Shown here: positions 34,085-47,300 of the stretch, piece after piece
Layout: each line of letters starts with the position of its first letter
Numbering within the stretch: position 1 is the first letter of the stretch
Assembly (NCBI RefSeq): GCF_932526225.1
Contig: NC_064043.1
Location: 9,405,821 to 9,469,820 of the forward strand
Source: Nematostella vectensis
Taxonomy: Eukaryota > Cnidaria > Anthozoa > Actiniaria > Edwardsiidae
Direction of reading: 5' to 3'
Length of the DNA: 64,000 nucleotides
Program-made: the position numbers and the translations under genes
The notes under the pieces: model-generated
The model's database searches: none
The model's input: only the letters and a program-made list of their open reading frames with translations
What the model was told of the DNA's origin: nothing

Positions 34085-36919
34085 TTCGGCTTCTAGTATT
34101 CAGCTATTCCTATCTTTATTCTTTTATTCGTCTTTACAACGTTTTTTTTTCAAGGCTTCACTATAAACTTTAAAAACCAAAATGGAAGCTTAGACGATTT
34201 AGTTGACCATGTTTTCCCTCGAAATTTTCTAGCCTGATTTCCCTGCAGTTGATGGAACCGTCTGGTATAATAGGGTGCACAAGTATTTAGTGTATTAGGT
34301 AGTAAACATGTCATGCACTATTTCACTGCGCAATTCTTTACTTCCTGAGCGCCGTGTCAAAAGGCATGTAAGGAGTCTCCGAACGATGTCAAATATTGCC
34401 CCATTAGTCCCCAGCCCGGCGCTTGCTTCCCCGTAATCATCAAGTTTATCAAGCTATCAGAGTATTACAGTAACGGCATATCAGCAAATCATGACCTAAA
34501 AGGAGCCATAAGACAAACCTCCCACATCGAGACAAGCTTGTTGATTTTTTTAAATAATCATGACGATGGAAACTTCCTGAAATATTCACAAAACGCTCTG
34601 ATTTTTAGCTTTTGAATATCAGTGCAAAAAATACCAAGTCAAAAAGGAAGTTTATAATCGTGAAAAAATATTGGCACAATTAGCCTTTAGAAAATAGAAG
34701 ATATTTCTAATTGGTGGCTCGCAGAGAATCGAGAAAAATGAGATGAAAAAAGCATATGGAAGAAGGAGAGAGGGGGGTGAGCGAAAGGGAAAAATAAGAG
34801 AGTGGAAAAGGGAAATAATTAGAGAGAGGAAAGGGAAGAACAAAGGAAATAACGGGAAAGCAATTTGGTTGCTATAAGGCTTGCACTTGGAGTAGATTGT
34901 GCTAGATTGCGCTGTGTTTTTATATATCGATCCCGCGCTGTATATATATATATATTTATAGATACAGTGCTCCAAGCCTTTTGGAACCGTGGAGAATCCT
35001 TTAAAGATCAAGAATCATAACATGAAACAACTAACAAAATCCGATACCGTGTGCGACATCACAACGCTCTACTCGACACATTTTTGACGCAGTCAGAGAA
35101 ATTAAGACATTTACCGTAAAATACATCAGTCAAAGGCTGATAAGATATCAATAGGAAATAACTTCACACCATTGTATAATCCAAAGGAAAAGATTAATAA
35201 AGTTTAGATAAGCATCAATTTCTCATTTTGTTTTTCAAAAGAATATTTGTGTTAATAACTAAGTCAGACACACTCGGACGACAAGCGTACTTTGCAAGCG
35301 CTCGCAAAGGTCACACCCGCGTTAGTAATTTTCCGCCAATTTTTTTTTTTTGTTGTAAACTGTAAACTTGTCGACTTTCTGCTAGCAAGGAACTCGTCAA
35401 AACAAGTGAATGATTTTTATAGCTGAAAACAGACATCAAACAAACATTAAAACAAACATTACATAGATATAGACGTTAATGAATATTAGTAGAATGGTAG
35501 TGTAGAGCCTCTAGTCGTCTTTTTGCTGCTGCGACGGGCGGTATTCACGGACACTCGGGTAGATTTTACTATCGGCTCGTACTTCAGACAAAACGGTTCC
35601 TCAAAGACTTCAGACCATTTGAATCCGCATATTTTTTCGAATTAAATACTATTTTCAAGCTTCCTTTTTTTCTGTGAACATAAGAACTTTGAAGCACAAA
35701 GTGAGGCGGTAAACACGTAAAAGTGTCAGACCGAGTGGGGCCTGGGGAGTTGCGCGGCTGACTTGGCACAACAGGGTAACCGCGCGATGACCACAAAACC
35801 ACGTTGCATAGCTATACCATATTTCTAACATAAAATCAATCTCGTTCCCAGAGCCCATGTACCTTTGTGCCAGCGGCAAGGTACTGTATACCTTGTAGTA
35901 AAACCGGAACCAACAGATTCTGCTGGAGAAACATTGATTATCCCAGAAGGGCCTTGTTCCTTGCCGCTGGCACAAAGATACGTGGGCTCTGGGAACGACA
36001 TTGCAACAAAATTTATTCAACTTGATAACAAATGCGCTGCTTTCAATTTAAACAATCAGAAATTGAAATCAATTATTTAATATGCACTAAGCACTAAATG
36101 ACATGATAACTTCGATAATTCAATCAGAATAGGGTCCAAAGAATCCCCGATTCCTTTCAGGCTACGCTTGTTTCTATTTTTCTGTCCCACGGGCCCGGAT
36201 CGGCAAGGTAAAAAAGGTTAAATGGATGCGAGGTGAGTCTACCTTTGAAACGGCTATACCAAATTTATTTCATTTATCCCATTTTAAATAAGAATATCTA
36301 GTAGGTGTTACCTGTCCTACTTATTATCGGTTTCAATCGGGTTATATTAGTTCATATATATTATGTTCAATAAATTCCGAAAAAAAAATAGACATTTCTA
36401 GCCCGAAAACCGTAGGTGACCTTGCTTCCGAACAGATGTTTGACCGAAAATGGTCGTTTGGTGTCCTTGAAATAATTTACGGACCCGAGGTACAATACAC
36501 TGTACAATACAAAACAAACACAAACGCTAAATTAGTGATAAAATCTAGCAACAGTCCATTCTTAGGGATGGCCATGAGTGCACATTAGTATATTTTTTCT
36601 CTCGACAAACAATTTATGAATGCATAATATATACATGAAGCGATATGCTGCAGAAGCCAACACAGTCTCAGAAACTTTCTAGATCAACTCTTTGCCCACA
36701 TTAGAAAGAAAGTCTCTTCAAATCTTCCCTTTTTCCATAATCTAACCTTAGCCTTTTTTTTGTTCTCAGGAAATTTTTGTACGTTTATTCCTGTTCAGAG
36801 CCTTTAGCGTAGCCAGCTTGAGTTAACGTGGTAATTGCTATAAACGCCCTAAGCTTGACGTAAATTTATAATTAAAGGATATGAATAATCACTATATGAT
36901 TTTTTTGCACAGGGCGGCT
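34085..36919. other. divergent intergenic region between two PAN-domain genes
   Basis: 2.8 kb between start codons on opposite strands, expected to hold both promoters. Visible items are a purine-rich tract at ~34740-34860, a TA-repeat near 34940-34960, and an inverted-repeat element at 35843-35997. No supported ORF was seen. Confidence 0.5.
35843..35997. mobile_element. foldback MITE with 39-bp arms
   Basis: The left arm at 35843-35881 (cgttcccagagcccatgtac and onward) is the near-perfect reverse complement of the right arm at 35959-35997 (ending cgtgggctctgggaacg), separated by a ~77-bp loop. No coding capacity. Confidence 0.85.
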
Positions 36920-39453
36920 ATGATGAAGACTCTTCTATACATCTTATTTGTCACTGTGTTACTATGGCAACATCTCAATGCTCAGAATGCTTGCGGTTTG
37001 CCTGCACTGTATGATGTAAGAAACTACATCTTACAAGGTCACGTGATCAGAACTGTTAGCATGGCAACGATACTGTTTTGTTTCGAAGCCTGTGCGAAAG
37101 ACAGCGCCTGTTGGACGATCAATTTTAAATTGTAAGTTTGGAAATCTTTGTCAAGTGGTGAAATAGGCCATTCCAGCTATAAGCATGTGCGCCACTCACC
37201 ATGGAAGCCAAACTCAATTACCGGCATGCAGCGCGCGCCTTGTTCTGGTAGTTGAGGTAGGTTTCTGTGGTTATGAGCGCGCAAACTTATAGCTGTAATG
37301 GCCTATTACTTTTACGTACCATGGCAACCGATTTTGAACTTGAACACTGAGAAATACGGAGATATGCGGTCTCCGTAGCAGAAGGCCCCACGTGAATTTT
37401 CACTGAGAAATTGAACTTAATTTTACAAAACCGTCCTTAATAGATCGAGCTGCGAGCTGAATTCCGCATCCCACTTGTCTCATCCACATGACTTGACGCC
37501 TAACTCAGGCGCTTACTACGCTGTCGTCAAGCCGCTGACCATATGCAGTGATGCATACTGCAGCACAAATACCACGTGTGTTGTGACGGCGAATGGCATA
37601 GGATACGCGTGTGGTACGTGAGATATTTTTACTAAGAAGCCCTCTTTTAGCATTGCTTTATTAACACATATTAAATTCTCATCGATCGACAAGTTTTCAA
37701 ATATTTCCCCGTTGTTGTTGTTTTTTTTTTTTTTTTGCATGAGTAAGACCACCAGCTGGTAAATATAGGAATATGATACCAATAAAGTATTAAAGCAGAA
37801 CTACACAAATGGTAAATCCTAAAAATACGTCGTTGCCAATATTAACACAATTTGATATTAGATTTCAGAACACATCACTCTAATAAAATATATATTTTGC
37901 TATCTACGACCCTGTCCCCACATATCCGTTTTCGTTTGAAAACGCAACCTTTTTGTTCCGTTTTAAAAAAGATCCGCGTCCACACGAAGCGTTTAAGTTT
38001 TGATATGACTCGTCCCTACGAAAACGCAGAAACAATACGAAAACGATAGCATGCTCTACAATGCATGCGTACCCGCGCGCCAAGTGGACTGGACCTGAGT
38101 TATCACGCCATCTTTTTCGAAAGGTTCCGTTTTCGTCCATCCCCACGGCACCGAATGGGTATCGTTTTCAAATTGTTCCGTTTTCGGTCATCGTTTTCGC
38201 GGTTACGTGTGGATGATACCCGTATCCTTAACAAAAAGGTCGGATACGTGGGGACGGAGTCTGAGCCTCGGCATGTTTTTATTGGCGAAATCTCAGGCTA
38301 AACACGTGCTTTATGATACCAAAAGAGTTTATAGCGCATTACCGATCCGCTCGTATTTCCATTATTTCCCAGAATGCAGTAGCGCCCTCGGCATGCAAGA
38401 TCGCCGAATCACTGACTTACAGCTAATGATATCTTCGCAATATGATAAGAACGCAAAGGCAAAGTCTGGGAGGCTACACCACGTGAGTACATTCAATGCA
38501 GACTGGGGTGCCTGGATTGCGAAATACACGGATACATCACAATGGATTAGTGTTGATTTCCAAGAGTGCATGATTGTCCGAAAGGTGGCATCTCAAGGAT
38601 TGGGAAGAAAACGTTGGTTTGTCAAGAGCTACACCATCGATTACACCATGGATGAAGCAAGCTGGTCAGAGTATAAAAGTGGTGGTGTTGCAAAGGTCTG
38701 TTCGTCAGTTCTTTGAAGAATCCTTAATTTTGGAATAAATCATATACGACGCAATCTCGAAAAGCGGGGGAGAGGGGGAATGAATGTTAATATATAAGGA
38801 ATAGCAAAATTAGGTGTAACCAAAAGCAATTTGTAAACCCAAAAGATAGCAAAAGGGACATTGATCCCTAAGGGATTGCAGCTAAAACAAAACGAATTAT
38901 CATTTTGGTTTATGTGTCTAATAACTTAATTAAAGACAATCCAGACGCGTACACAGGGGGGTGCGCAGAATGCGCGCGCATCCCCCTTTGGCAGCCACGA
39001 ATAACTTCTTATTTAGGAATCTTTAAATATCACTAGAATTAATCACTAGAAACATATCTTAAGAGGTTTAACAGGAATTTTGATACAATAATAGGGCTTA
39101 TAGTGTTTGGATCGGGCTGGAAAATATCCTTATGGAGAGAAGATTTTCAAGGAGACCCTAAGGGGGACACTTCGGGCAAATTTAAACCTATATGGCCATA
39201 CTTTCTTTTAGAGTCGGGGTCATTCAATCGAATATATCGCAAATGCCTACCGAAAGCAGTTTATTGGATAAAATAGAAATTAACAAACTTCTAAACCTTG
39301 ACTTTTTAGGTGTTTCTGGCGAACAGCGACGATTCTTCGGTGGTTACCAATGCCCTGATCCCCGCTGTTCGGGCTCGCTTCCTAAAGGTCAAGCCAACGG
39401 CCTGGGTTGACCAAATCGCCATGAGACTGGAGTTCTACGGTTGTGTGTGTTAG
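36920..39453 (+). CDS. secreted PAN / EGF-like / discoidin (F5/8 type C) protein
   Basis: Extracellular adhesion-type protein, four exons: 36920-37131, 37444-37613, 38373-38695, 39310-39453 (TAG). Start chosen at MMKTLLYILFVTVLLWQ, giving a signal peptide ending near LNAQN; a splice acceptor just upstream (cacag, 36912) suggests a noncoding first exon. A PAN-like module (CGLPALYD ... FCFEACAKDSACWTINFKL ... SSCELN) is followed by a short Cys-rich EGF-like piece (ICSDAYCSTNTTCVV) and an F5/8C domain from ECSSALGMQDRRI to MRLEFYGCVC, containing WIAKYTDTSQWISVDFQ. The third donor (AAG then GTCTGT) is weak, but the joined peptide GGVAKVFLANSDDSSVVTN fits the family. Other members bind glycans, lipids or matrix; the ligand here is unknown. 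Confidence 0.85.
37162..37307. mobile_element. 146-bp MITE with 22-bp terminal inverted repeats
   Basis: aataggccattccagctata and onward (37162-37183) is inverted at 37286-37307 (ending gctgtaatggcctatt), with one or two mismatches. It lies in the first intron of the PAN-discoidin gene. Confidence 0.8.
37905..38262. mobile_element. ~350-bp MITE with GTCCCCACRTATCCG termini
   Basis: The left end gaccctgtccccacatatcc and the right end ggatacgtggggacggagtc form inverted termini. Many internal cgttttcg/cgaaaacg motifs occur in both orientations. It lies between exons 2 and 3 of the PAN-discoidin gene, ~110 bp upstream of the exon 3 acceptor. Confidence 0.75.
38942..39000 (+). repeat. dispersed CAGACGCGTACACAGGGGGG element end
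   Basis: cagacgcgtacacagggggg followed by tgcgcagaatgcgcgcgcat is closely matched in reverse complement at 60045-60108. This suggests the conserved end of a transposable-element family. It lies in the last PAN-discoidin intron. Confidence 0.6.
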
Positions 39454-39454
39454 T

Positions 39455-39640
39455 CTATAATCAAAGACATTCTTGTACCTGCATAGTTTAGAGTACCCTT
39501 ATTTGTGTTAATGTAATCGAAGACATTCTTGTACCTGCATAATAGTTTAGAGTACCCTTTTTTGTGCTAATGTAATCGAAGACGTTCTTGTACCTGCATA
39601 ATCGTTTAGAGTACCTTTATTTGACTGAATAGGGCCTCTG
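39455..39640 (+). repeat. three-copy 56-59 bp tandem repeat after the PAN-discoidin stop
   Basis: Units containing gacattcttgtacctgcata and gtttagagtaccc start near 39462, 39518 and 39577. They begin within ~10 bases of the stop codon, so they are probably in the 3' UTR. Confidence 0.85.
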
Positions 39641-40112
39641 TACTTTTGAATGATTATCTACCCTAAAAAGTACCATTTATCCTAGTAGATTTTGTAGTCA
39701 TTCTACGAAGAATCATTTCGCACTTTGTATGCTTGAGAAGATAACCATATATAATTATATGAGTATTGCATATTAGTCTTCATCTGTTCGAGTTTTAATG
39801 ACATTGCAGGGTCATAGCAGACACGAGACATTTAAGAAAACTTGGATGGGGTGGAGGGGTGAGGGAGGGGGGTACAACTACGCCCTTACTTGTCTTTCTT
39901 TTTTTATAAAAGAAACTGGTAGTAGCATTTGCATTATTATGACGAAAAACTTCGTCTCGTGATCTATCAGCTTCGTGCAGGTTTTGTTTTGAGTCGAGTA
40001 CAAGGCTCATGGGAAAACCCTAAATTTTAATAGAAAACGCCATCCAGCGCCCTAAGCCCTGAATTGAAGAGGTAATTATCATGGTAGCACCCCCTCCCCC
40101 CAATGGCAATGG

Positions 40113-40319
40113 CAGGGACGGATCCAGGATTTCCCGATGTGGGGCAGTGACCCTAAAGGGCGGGGGCAATATTAAAAACTTTATCAATTTTAGCTATGAT
40201 TAAGAGAGAATAAGATATCTTATGCTCTTATGCTCTCATACGTTAGTTCAGTAATTTCGATCCGAAGAGCGGAGCCCCACAACCCAGCCACCCACCCCTC
40301 CCCCCTGGATCCGCCACTG
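40113..40319. mobile_element. 207-bp hAT-like MITE
   Basis: Begins cagggacggatccagga and ends ccccctggatccgccactg, inverted termini fitting the hAT-type CAGNGGCGGATCCAGG pattern. An 8-bp target duplication is not evident. Confidence 0.7.
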
Positions 40320-42011
40320 AAACTCGAAAGATAATGAATTGAGATGGGAGCTTTTTCTCCATACAACCTTCGCTAGGACCCCCCCTCCCCCCGACCCTTG
40401 CTTCATATTTCTTTTACAACCTGTACTCTTATTGCATATTGCATATGAAAAAAAGGCAAAGGCGACAAAAACTTTAATGAAATCGTCGCTTGCTAGACCA
40501 CCACACCGCTATATCTTATGTTATTTGTACACCTTTGTTGTCTTGTGTCTTGAAGCAATGATCTAAACTTGAATCCGTCACGGCTAAAAGTAGGGAAAAT
40601 AAAAAGTATTCTGCTATTAGTTTTGTCTCAGCCCAACCCTGCAACAATGTTTCTTTAAGACCTTGCAACTTCTCATCACACTCCGTCTCCATCTATCCTT
40701 TTGGTGCTAACACAGTCACATGAACTTCTTTCGACAATTGAAAAACTTCGATAATTCATATCACGTTCCTCCGCATCGTCATAGGGGAGGGACATCTTGA
40801 AAGAACGAAACGGCGTGTATCGCCCTATCGCGACTGGAGCCAACACTAAAGACCATCCTGGATTTTTCGTACTTTAATATGAAATAAAATACATCAGTGC
40901 GGAACATTAACATTTTTGGTTATATTTGAGAAACAATCTGATTAACCAATCAGAGACGAGTATTACTATGCCTAGTCTTACGCGGACACGCCTCAACTCA
41001 GAGTAGGAAAACGAAATGGCGGTTCCGTCGAATCGGGAAAATCATGTTGAACGCCGCTTTTTAACTCTCTATGCTAGCAGTGATTCCTTCTTATCTGTTT
41101 AACAGGGATTTCACTGACTCAGTGCGTCAGATATATCCTTTTTGTGTTGTTTCTCATCGGCAACAGACCTCATTTGCAGGGTTATTTTTACGACTTCACC
41201 GAATCGTACTGTAATGAACGCGGAAGGGTAAGCCACTGCTAGCACGGTATAACATTGATCACCAATTATCTAGTTGTACGTTTCATCAAGTCATACAAAT
41301 GCACAAAATTTCCCTGGATTTATCTTGCTTTCACACTCGGAATGAAGACACTCCAAGAAAAAATTTTAGCTGGGATATTGAAACTAAAATGAATCTTATA
41401 CAGAATGGCAGCGAGTCTCATTAAAAAAATTAAGCTAAATGGTATACAGAATGGCCGCGAGTCACTGTTTATTGTATGCAATTAAAAGACACTACATGAA
41501 AGTATTGTTTAAATGTTTATATTTGATCCTGGAATAGATAGATTTGCTATGATCAGTAAATCTCAGGGATGGCAGTCATTATACATTGCTGCATTAGTTT
41601 GCTATTACTCGCAAAAAAAGTCCTTACCACAAATGCTCACATTTTGGCTTTTTATAAATGGATTCTAGAGGGGGCACTTGTTTGAGGGACTATGTAATGT
41701 GCTTGAGGGTTGTATGTATACCTCGGTGTCAGAACCATTCCAAAAGGACTTCATTGTATTCAGCTCTGTTTTCATCATGATTCTTTTTATCAAACAAAGG
41801 AAGTTTTGTGACACAAATCGTGCTTAATACACAGGTTCTAAAACCAAGTTAGAGCCATTGAGGATGTATTTCATTATGTGTGCAGACAAATGGAAAAAAG
41901 GCATAGAGTGTAAACTAGGGTGAGGAAAAGGCAGGGTAAGGGCAAAGGGGTGGTGACTAAGGGTATGTCTAATGGGGGGTGCTGACACAGGTTGTGAAGA
42001 TGAAGTAAACT

Positions 42012-42850
42012 TGTACCAGGTTTGATTTAAGCCTTGGAGATAATAGGAGAATGGGAGTGTAGTCATACCCTGGCTCCAAGCTTTACTAGAGCAGATATCA
42101 TATGGAAAATATATATTCATATTTGGTGATACTTTAGGCCCAATTTTTTTCTCATCAGTCTATTATATGTGCAAAGAGTTTTTTTTTATAAAAAGGGAAT
42201 TAAATTAATTTTATTTGATAGGCAAGTCTGAGTATTGAAGCTCCCTTCTGAAACTATAGTGATGGTAAGAATTTATATGTTTGGGGTATAGAATTAGGTT
42301 TGGGTATTTGTTTGGGAGGTAAGTTTCTATGCTTGCTATATTTTATGTATAGAACTCAGGTTTAGGTATTTTTTGGGGGGTGGGGCTGATTTGACAAATG
42401 CTTATTTTAGCACATTGTGCCCTTCTTTTTACCCCTCGTACCAGGTTTGATTACTAGGCCTTGGAGATTCTAGGAGTATGATCGTGCAGTCATAGATATC
42501 ATACTTTATGGAAAATAAATATTTATATTTGGTGATACTTCAGGCACATTTTTTTTCTCAGTGCCTATTGCACAGAGTTTGATTGTTGTCTTTTTTTATA
42601 AAAATGGAATAAAATTTATTTGATTTAATAAGCAAATCTGAGAGTTGAAGCTCCCTTTTTTGGGAAGATTTTGTATGCTTGGGCTATAGAATTTAGGTTT
42701 GGGTATTTGTTTGGGAGGTAAGTTTCTATGCTTGGTATATTTTATGTATAGAACTCAGGTTTGAGTATTTTTGAGGATGAGTAGGGGGGGCTAATATATC
42801 AAAAAGTTCTTATTGCAAATGCTTATTTTAACATATTATGCGTACGCTAA
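42012..42850 (+). repeat. two-copy ~420-bp direct tandem duplication
   Basis: 42012-42437 and 42438-42850 share, in order, accaggtttgatt, ttggagat, atatttggtgatactt, gagttgaagctccctt-type, tttgggtatttgtttgggag and attttatgtatagaactcag. Noncoding on both strands. Confidence 0.85.
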
Positions 42851-44396
42851 ATGAAAAATATATTTATATTCAGATATCAAACAATTTACATAAAACAACA
42901 CGGCACAATAATGCTATAGCAACTACGTTGGAGTGCTAGTTTATCATAAACCAGCAAATCAGTAATAACAGAAGCTGCATAACAATGAATATCCCCGTGT
43001 GTCTGTTTGGTGAGCGCATAAGATGTGGCGTGACAACGCGCGTTACGTCCAATAGTGGTTTGAAGGGAATCATCGCTCACGGATATACCTATTCGTATAG
43101 AATAGGTATGAATTCTTTTTTTTTATAAAGATAAATGTTATTTATAAAATTCAAATGAATCTCGAATTTGGTTTTTTTTTTTTTTTATGCCTCGGTAGAG
43201 AATAGGATTCCAGCAGGGACGACACACTTGTGAACGATTTACGATCGCCGACTGCAACTTCTCCCCGCGTGAATAACTTTATAAGATAGCTTTACCGTAA
43301 AAAAGGCATTTTCTAGGCTTGCTATCTTCGCAATTTTGAAAGCTAGGAACTCAAATCTTGTAAATGGCGTGATCATCGCGCTACTATAAATACAGTGATC
43401 GTTAGCATTGATGTTGCGTTAGCGTGTCGCGTTTTACACCTCAACTTAAACGATATTGTAATGTATGTAGCTTTAGGATTATGAAGAACATAATTGAAAA
43501 ATCCATTGTTAATTTCCTGGTTCTACAATTGAATTATTGATTAACGGTATACTGTTAGTTGTTAGCAGTATACGGCTCGATAAAAAATTAAGTGATAAAA
43601 TAAGAAAGTACATTAATGTAAGCGCATTCTCCTACAAGTTTATGTTTATTGCTGTTTTGGTCACTTTTTGCGATGCGACGTCTCGCTAACAAAACAAATC
43701 AATATTACCAAAAAAGGTAATGTACGGCACTGATGTCGTTATGTCGATATGTCGCTAGTGTGCACTAGGCATAAACATAGCAAAGCGAGTGATCTCCGAG
43801 CGTCTAATAAATCAACCTTTTTTGGTACACCACAGTTAGACGAGAGCCCGAAGAGAATTCAGATTTCGTTACTTTAAGAGTAATATGACTACCTTTCTTT
43901 CTTAAGAAGATTATTTTCCCACGAAGTCCATTTCGAGCGTATTCTCATGAGGGAAACATTGGGTGACCGAACGTGACCGAACGCGCACTCGGGTAACCAG
44001 GTCTGCGTGTTGCCGCATGTAGGGACTGGGTACGAGTGCATCCCGTGAATGCAAATATAGAAAGCTACTCCCTGCCTTCTGCATCATAAGAAGAGGCGTG
44101 TATTCGACGCATTACAGCTGCCTTATTATTGAAAAATCTCCTGTTTTGATGTGACTTGTATCAGAGAACCTCAAAGAATAGTTAAGGTAAGTTGTATTAT
44201 TGTGTACATCGCAACATTCGTATCACAAGCTCGTAAATCGAATGCTTTGGCAAATAACAAAGTCTGGTTATAACTTAGGGCTTCATAACTTGTTGACGTC
44301 GATCTTGAAACAGGTTTGTTTGAATAGTCTTTACCAATTGAATATTTGCTGCTTTAATGTTCTCAGATCATTTTCAAGGGGGCTATATCGGTCAAC

Positions 44397-47300
44397 ATGG
44401 ATCTCAAGCCAATGTTCCTTCCCATTTTACTGAGTGAGTAAACACCAAGTATATTACTTATAAAACCAGAATGCCTATGAAAGTATATTTTTGCAATTCT
44501 TAAGTAATGATTTATTTATAACTTTTTATAAATTACTGGGGTCCACCGACAGCAAAAATGCCTTCGTAAATATTCAATAGTTGTTAGCTGTTGTGCTTTT
44601 AATGCCGATTTCGATTAATGATTTTATGTTTACTTGTAGAATCAGATTTGTTCTGTCTTACTTATTAAGTTATATAACCTTTAAAAACTTATAAATCATT
44701 CCCAAGCAGTAAGTCATCCCCTTTATTATTGAATTCATGCAAAAGTTGAATGATAATGGATTTTTTTTTTAAAAAAAGGTCCTGATTTTACATTTTACAC
44801 ATCCAAGTTTACTATCCAGAATTCTTTTTACAACTTGGCATAAACAATATTGAAGTTAAGGGCTTTCAAAAAATGTAATAAGAAATGGGGTTACCGACCT
44901 CGTTTTAACAACAGAGGGGTGTAGAGTTGATGTGTTTTTACTGATCGCGCAAGGAAAAATCCCAAATCTTAGTTTTCAAAAAGAGCGCCTAAAGTCTTTA
45001 GAAATTTAAAGCCGCATTGTCACCAGTTTACTTCTGGAGGTCCGACGGAAACCTCAACCGTTAAAAGACAAAAGAATCTATTATAATCCGAGATATATAA
45101 CAGGCCATCCATTCCAAATTATCAATCACAACCTCAACGAAACTTCCAATAGACACACTGCTTTCAATATGTTGAAATATTTTTCGCGTTTTCTGTTAAA
45201 AATCATCGGAGATTTGTTACGCAATCGACCGGAAGTACACTTGTGACAATGCAGCTTTAAGTTCTGTTTGCCGAAATGCCAAAATCAGATCTCCTAAACA
45301 ATAACCCGTAGTAGCTAACGTTCAAAACAAATCGCATTTTATGAGGTCGCACTAAAAGACATTGTTTTTGCCACTATTAATACGGTAAAAAGTGCCATTT
45401 TGAAGTATTTTTACATCTTTTAAGAGAAAAGAAATGAACTTCTACCATCAAATTTTTTTTTCCTTCTGTCAGTATATCATTTTTCTGTATATATTTAACT
45501 ATTTGAGCAAATAAAACGTGGGGGTTACCAACTTCGTTTTTCTGTCAAAGCGATATAAATTAAAAAAAACGTGAGACTTTTTATTTGTTTTCGTATACAA
45601 CTGTAACGCGCACACACACTTTATCCCTGAAAATTCAAACAAACAGCGCAAGCTACTATGCACAGAAGGGGTGCGCAGGGCATTTCAAGGGAATTACCTT
45701 AATCAATAAAATTGTTATGATCTTAGAAATTTGCATCTCAACAAATTTCAATGTGGTATGTCAGGAGTTTTTCCTGTGCCATGTATCAATCAACAATGAG
45801 CTAGACTGAAAAATCCAACATGCATTATTGTTATTCTTTTGTCCATTCACCTGATATACCTAACAAATTAATAATGAGCATGAGTAGATGTTCTTGAAAA
45901 CCCTGCACTTTCCAGCCAAGCTTTAAGCCTACCCATGTAATTATTTGTAAAAACAGTGAAGTTAATAAGTTTAAATAATTCTGCATTTTAAATTATTTTC
46001 TCAAACCTTTTTATTCTGTGAAGCCCACAAGGTCTCATGACCACTATGACACTTTGTCCATCAGGCTTCCTGGTTGGCCTTTAGGACTAGACTTCAATCC
46101 AATGCCCTCAGAATGCAAGAATAGCCCCAAAAAGGCCCATTCTTTGAGCACATAATACATAAATACCCATACCCACCTATTTTGATTATTGTTTAAGTGA
46201 AAAATCCTGTGTTGGGCTCATCATACATCTGGCTTTCTTTAAAGTCCAGATTAAACAACAATGATGGCCAATACGGGGAGGGAGGGGGAGGGGGGAAGTG
46301 GGCATGGGAAGATAAGGGGCCACAGGAAGCCTGAACAACAAATAATAATAATAATAATATAGCACTTTCTTAATTGACAAATTTTGTACACTGATTGGCT
46401 AATTCAAAATCACATTGCATAGAAAAAGAGCTTTTGTTAGCTGGCTCCATGCTCAACGTTTGGGTTCCCTGTGTGCAAATATGTCAATATCAGCTAATAC
46501 AGACATAACACACATGAGAATTGTCAAACAAAATCCCACAATTCTTTACTCTGAATCTCTAACACTTTTTTGTATTATTATAGGTGTGGCCCTGGGTCCA
46601 TCTCTCACAGAATCAGGTAAGAGTACCAGCGATAAAACACCACAGTGCCTGTAGGTGCATGTACTGAGGGAAGTCAGCTTTATCAGCGTCTTTTGTCTAT
46701 TTAATGCCCTGTCAGTTCACTAAGTCTTGTGGGAGTCTTGATATTAGAGGGTGTTAGAATACAGTCCATAAACTTCTTCTTAACTAGAGAAAATGCCTCT
46801 CTAAAAATAAGTGGTTATGCTGATTTGTCAAGCATTATCCCTCCATCAGTGTTTCTTGTTTGTTTGTTTTTGACAAAGGCTGCCCAGGCAAGTTTTTCTA
46901 CACTTTGCCAGTTGTCCTTCTAATCTCACCAACAAAGTTTTCAAGTTTAGAACCTGACAAAGATTACCTTACCTTTCACATCTATAGGCCCTATAGGAAG
47001 TTTAATTTAAGAACTGTAGCATGTGCAAGCCATAATCTAGATGTTCACGGGTTGAACATGTTTAGAAGCGAGTAAGACCAAATACAAACAATAATATTGA
47101 AGTGGTAAAGAATACAAAAAGAGTGCCAAAATCACCTACAATAAGAAAACCCTTTATAACCCTGTCATGGCATTAATGTAGAATTGTTTCCAGCTTGCTC
47201 TGCTAGACTTGATGATAAAGTTCTGGGATACATTTTCTCGCCGACAAACAAAAATACACCCTTGATGAGTACTTCAGCTTTGGACACATCGCATGGAGAT

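Larger units (their letters stand above)
39641..44396. other. large intergenic region with repeats, no supported gene
   Basis: 4.7 kb between the PAN-discoidin gene and the two-CUB gene. Contains a hAT-like MITE (40113-40319), a ~420-bp direct duplication (42012-42850), a small palindrome tacctattcgtatagaatag at ~43086, and a fragment of the 16787 element family near 44027. Exon-like snippets around 41014-41230 could not be tied to a gene. Confidence 0.5.

Noticed and set aside
37852..38301. ORFs rich in FRFR / RFRS repeats
   Set aside because: Translations of the cgttttcg-rich MITE in an intron of the PAN-discoidin gene.
41014..41225. Possible small exons (MAVPSNRENHVERR... and a segment ending GAAGG|GTAAGC)
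   Set aside because: Short, no domain, no phase-compatible partner exon found and no repeatable link to the flanking genes.
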